This document shows, in pieces, positions 7,456-13,885 of a stretch of DNA of 18,398 nt. The position numbers were made by a program, and so were the translations under genes. This DNA comes from an uncultured Collinsella sp. (GTDB lineage Bacteria > Actinomycetota > Coriobacteriia > Coriobacteriales > Coriobacteriaceae): the NCBI GenBank assembly GCA_900543275.1, contig UQQL01000037.1, positions 1 through 18,398 of the forward strand, given 5' to 3'. The notes under the pieces are model-generated. The model ran no database searches. It worked only from the letters and a program-made list of their open reading frames with translations, and was not told where the DNA came from. Each line of letters begins with the position of its first letter. Positions within the stretch are counted from its first letter, which is position 1.

Positions 7456-9483
7456 CTACGGGCGCTCGTTGGGAGCCAGGCGTTGCATCTTGTTCACGGC
7501 CTTGAACTTGGTGAACAGCGGCACGTACTCAAAGCTCACGTTGGAGTTCTCCAGGCCGTACCAGCGTGCAGGCGTGCCGGCGGCGCGACGAATGATGTAC
7601 TTGAGCGTGATGGCCGTACGCTCGCTCGGCTCCACATCGCTTTCGGGCGCCAGAAGCTTACGGATCAGGACGAACTTGAACGTACCGATGTTGCCCGGAT
7701 CCTTGTAGACCGAGTAGTCATGCGTCTGCGCCGGCAGCTCGCCGGTGGCAGCCAGGTCCTGAACGACCTGACGCAGGTAGGCATTGACGCGCTGGTTAAT
7801 CTTGTAGCCCAGGTACAGATGCACGCGGAACACGTAGTCGGTGCCGAACGTCTCGACCGAATAGGCAAAGGTATGCGGTTCGTCCATGGTCTCGACATTC
7901 ACGAACCACCAGGCGCGAGCGCGCTTGGGATGCTTGTCCAAGATCGAGTAGACGATATCACGGTCGATGTAATCGGTATGGGTGTCCTTGGTCAGGTACA
8001 CGATGTTGTCGCTCAGGCGCTCGTAGCGATCATCATCGCGCAGGCGCTTGAGCTGCGGCAGGTAGCTGCGCAGCGGCAGCAGCGTAAACTGGCGCTGCTC
8101 AACAGCCGTACCGTTGTACCAGCACACCATGATGCCCATGATGAGCGCGGCCATGAGGATGGTGAAGTAGCCGCCGTGGAAGAACTTGGTGAGTGAGCTC
8201 ACGAAGAAGAAGCCTTCGAGCAAAAGGAAGAAAGCCGCGAAGATCCACGGAGCAACCTTGAGCTTGCGCTCCTCGTGCAGGTAGAAGAAGAGCAGCAGCG
8301 TGGTGCACATCATAGTCAGCGTAATGGCAAGGCCGTAGGCGGCTTCCATATGCGCCGAGTTCTGGAACAGCAGCACCACGATGACGCAGCCGACAAGCAT
8401 GACGTTGTTGACCATGGGGATGTAGAGCTGGCCCTTGGTCTCGGCAGGGTAGAAGACCTGCATGTGCGGCATGAGGTCCAGACGGCTGGCCTCGGACACC
8501 AGCGAGAATGCGCCGGTGATGAGCGCCTGCGAGGCAATGATGGCCGCGACGGTGGAAAGGCCTACGGCAAACGGGCGCAGGCCCGGGGCGAGCATCTGGT
8601 AGAACGGGTTGAGATCGGCAATGCCCATGAGCTCGGGGTTGGCAGCGTTGTTCATAAGCCAAGCGCCCTGGCCCATATAGGACAGCAGCAGACAGCACTT
8701 AACGAACGGCCAGGTAGCGTAGATGTTGCCGCGGCCGACGTGGCCCATGTCGGAGTAGAGCGCCTCGGCACCGGTGGTGGCGAGGAAGCAGCTGCCCAGG
8801 ATCATGATGCCCGCGTGGTTGTTGGGGCTCAGCAAAAAGGCGATGCCGCGCACCGGGTTGAGGCACAGCAGCACGGCGGGGTGCTGGAAGACAAAGAACA
8901 GACCCGTGCCGCCCAGGAACAGGAACCACAGCGTCATGATGGGGCCAAAGGCGTGACCGATTTTGGCCGTACCGATGCGCTGTACCAAGAAGAGCACGAT
9001 GATGATGGCGAGCGTAATGGCGACGACGCGGCCTTGGTCATCGCCCAGCACGGCATGGACCGCCGGGATGGTGCGCAGGCCCTCGATGGCCGTGGTAACG
9101 GTAACGGCCGGCGTCAGGATGCCGTCGGCGAGCAGCGCGGCGCCACCCAGCATGGCGGGGATGATAAGCCACTTGCCGCAGCGCTTGACCAGGCTGTACA
9201 GGGCAAAGATGCCGCCCTCGCCGTGGTTATCGGCACGCAGCGAGATCAGCACGTACTTGATGGTGGTCAGCAGCGTGACCGTCCACACGACAAGGGAGAG
9301 CGCGCCGAGCACGAACTCCTCCGTAACGCTTCCGATGCCGCCGTTGCCGGCAACGAGCGCCTTGGTTACATACATGGGGCTGGTGCCGATATCGCCATAC
9401 ACCACGCCCAGCGTGACGAGCATCGCCGAGATGCTCACAGGAATCGCAGCGTGCGAGGCTGCCTCCTTGGCCTTTTGTTCCAT
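7456..9483 (-). CDS. kup: Kup/KUP-family potassium uptake protein
   Basis: A 675-residue K+ transporter of the KUP/HAK/KT family, believed to import K+ with H+. The hallmark GVVYGDIGTSPMY is at residues 26-38, followed by about twelve hydrophobic spans up to about 450 and a soluble C-terminal domain of about 220 residues. The ATG at 9483 is the better start: GGGAGG lies about 9 nt upstream, whereas the frame's earlier TTG at 9501 overlaps that ribosome site. Length is normal for the family. It is the first gene of the minus-strand group kup, small membrane gene, kinase, regulator. The leader is too short to hold a ydaO-type c-di-AMP riboswitch. Identification is secure; the ion and direction follow from family knowledge. 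Confidence 0.93.
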   Translation of the reverse strand: MEQKAKEAASHAAIPVSISAMLVTLGVVYGDIGTSPMYVTKALVAGNGGIGSVTEEFVLGALSLVVWTVTLLTTIKYVLISLRADNHGEGGIFALYSLVKRCGKWLIIPAMLGGAALLADGILTPAVTVTTAIEGLRTIPAVHAVLGDDQGRVVAITLAIIIVLFLVQRIGTAKIGHAFGPIMTLWFLFLGGTGLFFVFQHPAVLLCLNPVRGIAFLLSPNNHAGIMILGSCFLATTGAEALYSDMGHVGRGNIYATWPFVKCCLLLSYMGQGAWLMNNAANPELMGIADLNPFYQMLAPGLRPFAVGLSTVAAIIASQALITGAFSLVSEASRLDLMPHMQVFYPAETKGQLYIPMVNNVMLVGCVIVVLLFQNSAHMEAAYGLAITLTMMCTTLLLFFYLHEERKLKVAPWIFAAFFLLLEGFFFVSSLTKFFHGGYFTILMAALIMGIMVCWYNGTAVEQRQFTLLPLRSYLPQLKRLRDDDRYERLSDNIVYLTKDTHTDYIDRDIVYSILDKHPKRARAWWFVNVETMDEPHTFAYSVETFGTDYVFRVHLYLGYKINQRVNAYLRQVVQDLAATGELPAQTHDYSVYKDPGNIGTFKFVLIRKLLAPESDVEPSERTAITLKYIIRRAAGTPARWYGLENSNVSFEYVPLFTKFKAVNKMQRLAPNERP

Positions 9484-9518
9484 AAGCCGGTTTCCTCCCA
9501 ACTTTAATGTTCGAAGGG

Positions 9519-9524
9519 ATTATA
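9519..9524 (-). promoter_or_regulatory. Probable -10 box of kup
   Basis: Read on the minus strand this is a perfect TATAAT (in CCTATAATCC), about 36 bp before the chosen kup start. The expected -35 window at about 9541-9548 is A/T-rich but no good hexamer stands out. A start near 9512 would give a leader of about 29 nt with the GGGAGG ribosome site. Confidence 0.45.
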
Positions 9525-9606
9525 GGCAATCGGCCCATGTTTTAATGCACTGTTTTCCCAGCTAGATAAACATTTATACGGCCTTTAGGCCACCGCAGCG
9601 ATATGA

Positions 9607-9639
9607 AATGTGACAAAGGGGCTGTCCCTTTGTCACATT
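9607..9639. repeat. Perfect REP-like hairpin after the nitroreductase gene
   Basis: Arms 9607-9620 and 9626-9639 are perfect 14-bp reverse complements around a 5-nt loop (GCTGT). It begins 2 bp past the nitroreductase stop on the minus strand and could protect or terminate that transcript, although only a short TTTCAT follows. The CTGTCCCTTTGT core is like that in the hairpin at 7115-7153, while the flanking stem bases differ, as expected for members of one REP-like family. Confidence 0.7.
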
Positions 9640-9641
9640 CG

Positions 9642-10511
9642 TCATTTTCCGAGCCAATTTTTGAACCACCACTCCATGGAGCGGCTCATCTCGGCCATAA
9701 AGGGACTCGTGTGCTTGCGGGTATAGATGTCCACGACGCGCTCCCCCACCTCGCGGGCATGCGGACGGAACATCGCGTCCATCTCGGCCACCTGCGCGTC
9801 CATAGTCGCGTCGTCCGCACGGCGGTAGCGTTCCTCGTGCACCAGGTTCACCACGGGATGCGCGATTGCCGGGCGCTCTTTGCGAGGCGTGCCGATGATG
9901 AGCATCGACAGCGGCATGGTATAGGGAGGCAGATCGAGCAGCTCGGCGACTTCCTCGGCATTCTCGACGATATCACCGATATAGCAGCTCCCCAAGCCCA
10001 GAGCCTCGGCGGCAACCACGACGTTTTGCGCGGCGATCACGGCGTCTTGGGCCGCGATGGCAAAGTCGCCCAAACCCGGCGCGCGGCGGGGCGCCTTGCC
10101 CGTGCGCTCGACAAACTCGGGCTCAAAGCAGCCCACGTGCTCAAACAGATCGATCCACTTGGCATAATCGACCACAAATATAAGTGCCCAGGGCGCCTTG
10201 GCGATCATGGGCTGGTGATCGCACAGGTCGGCCAGACGGTCCAGCGTAGCCTGCTCGCGAACGCTCACGATGGAATACATCATCATGGCGCCCGCCGACG
10301 GCGCGCGACTCGCCGCATGCAAGATCGCCGCCCGCTGCTCGTCGGTCACCGCCACGGGACGTTCATCGTCATCACGCGCGAAGGCGCGCGTAGACGAACG
10401 GTGCTCCAAAATGTCCAGCACCACGTTGCCCGTAGTCTCGACCGGATAGCCGAACATATCGACCGCCGCACCGTCGCCGCCCATGTCCGCCTTGCAAACC
10501 TGCTCGCTCAT
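9642..10511 (-). CDS. Nitroreductase-family FMN oxidoreductase
   Basis: A 289-residue cytoplasmic flavoprotein of the nitroreductase family, which reduces nitro compounds, quinones or flavins with NAD(P)H. The N-terminal FMN phosphate-binding motif HRSSTRAF is at residues 37-44, followed by ASRAPSAGAMMMYS (67-80) in the position of the usual P-S-x-x-N/G-x-Q region. The LGLGSCYIGDI segment (171-181) is the conserved flavin-contacting stretch. The C-terminal about 60 residues are charged and less conserved. The ATG at 10511 has GAGGG about 8 nt upstream. It is divergent from the LTA-synthase-like gene across 214 bp. Physiological substrate unknown. Confidence 0.88.
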   Translation of the reverse strand: MSEQVCKADMGGDGAAVDMFGYPVETTGNVVLDILEHRSSTRAFARDDDERPVAVTDEQRAAILHAASRAPSAGAMMMYSIVSVREQATLDRLADLCDHQPMIAKAPWALIFVVDYAKWIDLFEHVGCFEPEFVERTGKAPRRAPGLGDFAIAAQDAVIAAQNVVVAAEALGLGSCYIGDIVENAEEVAELLDLPPYTMPLSMLIIGTPRKERPAIAHPVVNLVHEERYRRADDATMDAQVAEMDAMFRPHAREVGERVVDIYTRKHTSPFMAEMSRSMEWWFKNWLGK

Positions 10512-10725
10512 CGCCCTACCCTCGTCATTTCTTTAAGAAGCCTTTACGTTTCCGTGTAATTCCCGTCCATTATCGCGCAGGTCGCCACTACATTGCGCCA
10601 CACCGCCACACGTGCGCGTTAATATGGCTGGTTGTTGTGCGCAGCCACCAATTGCAGCGCATATCTTGGTAACAATCGGGTAAATCCCCGCTTTCGTAGG
10701 TTTTAAGTTTGTGAGGAGTCTCAGC

Positions 10726-13026
10726 ATGTTCGCTGCCGCCATCTCGCTCGTCGGTCTTGCGGCGACCGTCTACCTTGTCTTGCGCGAGGCCAAGGCCATT
10801 CGCGCACAGTCGGGCACCGTTGCCAAGGGCGCCATCGCCTGGAGCGTCGCCTTCGGCCTGTTCCAGCTCTTTTTGACTATTTGGGGCGCTATTGGCCTCG
10901 TCGCCCAAAACGAGCCGCTCGCCTTTGTGATGCTCATCCTGACCAATGCCATCCTTACCGGATGCGCCTGGGCCAGCATCGCCCGCGACCGCATCGCCCC
11001 GCGCGTCTTTGCGTTCGCCGGGTCCGATGCCCCCGTCCCCACCGGCAAGCTCGCCCGCCTGCGCGGAGCCTTTGTGGGCAAACCGCTCGTCGCCGCCGTC
11101 TTGTGCCTGCTGCTCGCCGGCGTCTTTGCGCTGCTGGGCATGGAGGTCTCGTCCAACCACGACTTTACCTGGGTCTACCCCCTGTGCATCCTGCTCGAGT
11201 GGGCCATCATCGCCACACTCATGACTGGCTTGTTCTTCCTATTCCAGCGCCACGGCGCAGCTCCCGCGGTCCTGGCCTTTGCCCTCTTTGTCCTGGGCAT
11301 TGCCGAGTTCTTTGTCATCACGTTTAAATCCATGCCCATCCAGCCGGGCGACCTTTCGGCCATCTCCACCGCCGCCGCAGTCGCCGGCACCGGCTACACC
11401 TTCTCGATCTCGCTGTTCTGCGTGCTATCCATGGGCTTTACCGCCATCGCCATGCTGCTGTGCGAGTACGCCGGCCTGGTCGCGCCGCACCGTCAGAAGG
11501 GCGCCGCCAACGCCAAGCGCATGTTGCTCACCAACCTGCTCGTGGCGGTGCTGTGCCTGGGCGGCGTGACCGCGCATGTCACGCTCATCGACTACTACAA
11601 CACCCTCGGCATCACCGTCTACACCTGGCGTCCGCTCGAGAGCTACTGGCGCGAGGGCTATCTGCCTGCCTTTATTAGCGCGGCACAGTCCATCAAGCCG
11701 CCCAAACCCGCCGACTACTCCGTCGACGATGCCAAGGCCACGCTCAAAAAGTACGCCAAGGCCTACGACAAATCCGACGCGGCCAAGAGCGACGAGCGCG
11801 CCGCCGCAAAGGAGCAGTTCGACAGCGAGAAGCCCACGGTCATCGCTATCATGAACGAGACGTTCTCGGATTTGTCGATCTACCAGAACATGCGCGCCGG
11901 CTACGAAGGTCCGCAGTACTTTAAGAACCTGTCCAACTGCCTCAGCCGCGGAAAGCTCTACGTGAGCGCCTACGGCGGCGGCACGGCCAATACCGAGTTT
12001 GAGTTTATGACCGGCAACTCCATGGCCAACCTGGGCTCAGGCGTGTACCCCTACACCATCTACAACATGGAAACGACTGGGAACCTGGCAGAGCAGTTCA
12101 AGTCGCTCGGATATTCCACCACGGCCATGCACCCCAACCACGCGACCAACTGGAACCGCGAGAACGTCTACAAGGACTTTGGCTTTGACCAGTTCCTGTC
12201 CATCAACGATTTCCAGGGCGCCGATACCCTGCGCGGCATGGTGACCGACCAGGCGACCTACGACAAGATTCTTGAGCTGCTCGACCAGAACGCCGATCCG
12301 CAGTTTATTTTCGACGTGACCATGCAGAACCACTCGGGCTACGACACGGGCCTGCTGCCGGTCGACAAGCAGATGCACCTGAACATCGACACGACCGACC
12401 TGGACGCCAAGACCGTCGAGGACGGCACGCTCTCCGATGTCGACGAGTATGTCTCGTGCATCGAACAGTCCGACCAGGCGCTGCGCTACTTCCTCAACGC
12501 CCTGAGCAAGCTCGACCGTAAGGTGGTCGTGGTGTTCTGGGGCGACCACCAACCGTTCTTCCCGTCCAAGTTCAACGATAAGTGGTTTACCGGCGAGGAC
12601 GACGCCACCCACCAGGAGCGCTTGTGGCAGACCGACTACATCATTTGGGCTAACTACGACGTTGCCGGTTGTGACCAGACGAGCGAGGTCGACGACCTGT
12701 CCACCAACTACCTGTCCACCCAGCTCATGCAGCTGATCGGCGCACCGCTGACCGACTACCAGAAGGCGCACATGACGCTGCGCGAGTCGCTGCCCGCCAT
12801 CAACTCGGTGGGCTACGAGGACGCCAGCCTGCGCTGGGCGCTCTCCTCCAACGTCACCGGCGACGACGCCGTTGCCGCAGCCGCCACCAAGGCACGCGAG
12901 GATTACGCCAAGATGCAGTACTACGAGATGTTCCGCGACGGCAAGAACGTGTACACCGAGCACTTCCAGACCGAGGCCAACGAGACCGACCCCAACCTGG
13001 CACCGGGTACGACCAAGATCAAGTAG
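10726..13026 (+). CDS. LTA-synthase-like membrane sulfatase-fold protein
   Basis: A 766-residue polytopic protein with an extracellular alkaline-phosphatase/sulfatase-fold domain, the architecture of lipoteichoic acid synthases and related glycerophosphotransferases. Hydrophobic spans lie at about 3-20, 37-60, 66-85, 120-140, 150-172, 180-200, 225-248 and 267-285. The PGDLSAISTAA segment (207-217) before the catalytic domain is typical of the family. Catalytic features: MNETFSDL (376-383, metal-binding Glu378), GGGTANTEFE with probable nucleophile T420, HPNHATNW (469-476), NHSGY (535-539) and WGDHQPF (605-611, H608). The ATG at 10726 is chosen because GAGGAG lies 7 nt upstream; an earlier GTG at 10711 overlaps that site. 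The likely job is transfer of a phospho-alcohol from lipid to a cell-envelope glycopolymer. Confidence 0.88.
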   Translation: MFAAAISLVGLAATVYLVLREAKAIRAQSGTVAKGAIAWSVAFGLFQLFLTIWGAIGLVAQNEPLAFVMLILTNAILTGCAWASIARDRIAPRVFAFAGSDAPVPTGKLARLRGAFVGKPLVAAVLCLLLAGVFALLGMEVSSNHDFTWVYPLCILLEWAIIATLMTGLFFLFQRHGAAPAVLAFALFVLGIAEFFVITFKSMPIQPGDLSAISTAAAVAGTGYTFSISLFCVLSMGFTAIAMLLCEYAGLVAPHRQKGAANAKRMLLTNLLVAVLCLGGVTAHVTLIDYYNTLGITVYTWRPLESYWREGYLPAFISAAQSIKPPKPADYSVDDAKATLKKYAKAYDKSDAAKSDERAAAKEQFDSEKPTVIAIMNETFSDLSIYQNMRAGYEGPQYFKNLSNCLSRGKLYVSAYGGGTANTEFEFMTGNSMANLGSGVYPYTIYNMETTGNLAEQFKSLGYSTTAMHPNHATNWNRENVYKDFGFDQFLSINDFQGADTLRGMVTDQATYDKILELLDQNADPQFIFDVTMQNHSGYDTGLLPVDKQMHLNIDTTDLDAKTVEDGTLSDVDEYVSCIEQSDQALRYFLNALSKLDRKVVVVFWGDHQPFFPSKFNDKWFTGEDDATHQERLWQTDYIIWANYDVAGCDQTSEVDDLSTNYLSTQLMQLIGAPLTDYQKAHMTLRESLPAINSVGYEDASLRWALSSNVTGDDAVAAAATKAREDYAKMQYYEMFRDGKNVYTEHFQTEANETDPNLAPGTTKIK

Positions 13027-13092
13027 CTGCTAGCTGCTGAGCCACAACTGAAACGTCTGTCCAGGCGGAGGCATATAAGGTTCCCTGCTCGG

Positions 13093-13157
13093 ACAGTCCT
13101 GCGCAAGACGAAGGCCACATTAAGTGGCCTTCTTTGCGTGCGGAACTCGCGATGAAC
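13093..13157 (+). repeat. Left copy of the 65-bp outer inverted repeat
   Basis: This core is the reverse complement of 18334-18398 with one mismatch (13148 against 18343). The two copies face each other across about 5.2 kb that holds two 62-bp repeat arrays and the surface-protein gene. The copy lies within the 130-bp hairpin element and contains the GAAGGCCAC/GTGGCCTTC stem. Confidence 0.85.
13110..13132 (+). terminator. Probable terminator of the LTA-synthase-like gene
   Basis: GAAGGCCAC (13110-13118) and GTGGCCTTC (13124-13132) form a perfect 9-bp stem with loop ATTAA, followed by TTTG. It lies 84 bp downstream of the stop. The T-run is short but the stem is strong. The same stem is repeated at 13238-13260 and 18359-18381. 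Confidence 0.6.
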
Positions 13158-13237
13158 CTTATATGCCTCCGCCTGGACAGACGCCCTGATGTTGGGGCGT
13201 GGCTTGTCTTGGGTGTATCGCCGAACATATATAAGTT

Positions 13238-13260
13238 GAAGGCCACGTTATGTGGCCTTC
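13238..13260 (+). terminator. Second GAAGGCCAC hairpin
   Basis: Perfect 9-bp stem (13238-13246 with 13252-13260), loop GTTAT, followed by TTTGTTTG. It has the same arms as the hairpin at 13110-13132 but different surroundings, and lies directly in front of the first 62-bp repeat array. No gene lies between the two hairpins, so its use as a terminator is uncertain. Confidence 0.5.
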
Positions 13261-13268
13261 TTTGTTTG

Positions 13269-13500
13269 CGGAAAGTGTGTCCCGGAATTCTTGTCTGGAA
13301 TGGGATGCAGTTTCCGCTTGGGACCCGATTGGGAAAGTGTGTCCCACTATTCAGCTGGATTCCGGGATGTATTTTCCGGTTGAGGCTCGTTGGGAAAGTG
13401 CGTCCCGGTCTGGGCGCTCAAACTGGGATGGATTTTCCGGATGAGGGCTTGACGGAAAATGTGTCCCGTTCCGGGCGCTAATTGTGGGATGCAGTTTCCG
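13269..13500. repeat. Array 1 of the 62-bp dyad repeat (about 4 units)
   Basis: Four A elements (GGGAAANTGNGTCCC type) start at about 13269, 13331, 13392 and 13453. Four B elements (GGGATGNANTTTCC type) start at 13302, 13364, 13425 and 13486. B is essentially the reverse complement of A. The A-to-B spacer is 18 nt in all four units and the B-to-A spacer 14-15 nt, giving a 61-62 bp period. The A-to-B spacer is only loosely conserved. Open reading frames cross the array, but because 62 is not a multiple of three the frame shifts from unit to unit, arguing against a coding repeat. Function unknown. Confidence 0.85.
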
Positions 13501-13523
13501 CTTGCGGAGTCTCCACTCAACAG

Positions 13524-13561
13524 AAAACCCGGGTGGCCTGTTTTTTGGCTACCCGGGTTTT
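13524..13561. terminator. Bidirectional terminator at the surface gene 3' end
   Basis: AAAACCCGGGT (13524-13534) pairs perfectly with 13551-13561, and the stem extends inward by GGCC/GGCT around a T-rich loop. A T-run follows on the plus strand and TTTTCTGTT on the minus strand. It lies 28 bp beyond the stop codon of the cell-wall anchor module (13589), not at the upstream TAG (13886). This supports the anchor module belonging to the same transcription unit as the surface protein. Confidence 0.7.
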
Positions 13562-13588
13562 TGGGTTGTCGATATGTTCGACTGGCTA

Positions 13589-13885
13589 CTAGTGGGTCTT
13601 GCGGCGCTTGATCAGCATGATGAGGGCTATCACTACGAGCGCTGCTCCCGCTGCTGCAGCGGTGGCGACTAGGGCGAATGTTTGGTCGCCGGTGTTTGCG
13701 AGGTTCTTCGCTGTGGTCGTAGTCTTGACCTTGGTGTCGGTCTTAGCTCCGTTGTCGGACTTGGGCTTGTCCGGGTTCGTCGGGGTCTCAGGAGTCTCGG
13801 GGTCCTTTGAGCCTTCGGAATCGGTTGGGCCGGCGGTGTTTACCAGCGTATGGTCCAGGAACTTCTTGGCGCCCGCACTTGCCTG
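13589..13885 (-). pseudogene. In-frame cell-wall anchor module after a TAG stop
   Basis: Directly after the TAG at 13886-13888, the same reading frame continues for 98 sense codons to a second TAG at 13589-13591. It encodes a Pro/Thr/Lys-rich linker (about residues 19-58, with TPETPTNPDKP), the sorting motif LANTG (13688-13702), a hydrophobic span (about 70-91) and the tail KRRKTH. This is a complete sortase anchor; LAxTG is the pattern known for class E sortases of Actinobacteria. It has no start codon or ribosome site of its own. Either the TAG is a nonsense mutation (CAG to TAG is one change), or a sequencing or assembly error, or it is read through at some rate. In the first case the protein made here is secreted but not anchored. 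Confidence 0.8.

Larger units (their letters stand above)
13054..13183. repeat. 130-bp element with 30-bp perfect terminal inverted repeats
   Basis: 13054-13083 and 13154-13183 are exact 30-bp reverse complements. Between them is a conserved core with a nested hairpin (13110-13132) and further pairing (GCGCAA at 13101-13106 with TTGCGT further in), so the whole piece can fold into one very long hairpin. It starts 28 bp after the LTA-synthase-like stop. No target-site duplication is visible at its edges. It is MITE-like in size and symmetry, or an oversized terminator. Part of its core recurs inverted at the end of the window. Confidence 0.75.

Noticed and set aside
9484..9600. c-di-AMP (ydaO) riboswitch before kup
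   Set aside because: The likely leader is only about 29 nt and no conserved riboswitch motif is seen in the upstream region.
13054..13183. Integron attC site
   Set aside because: attC sites have conserved outer boxes and variable centres; here the centre is conserved and the arms vary, and no integrase is present.
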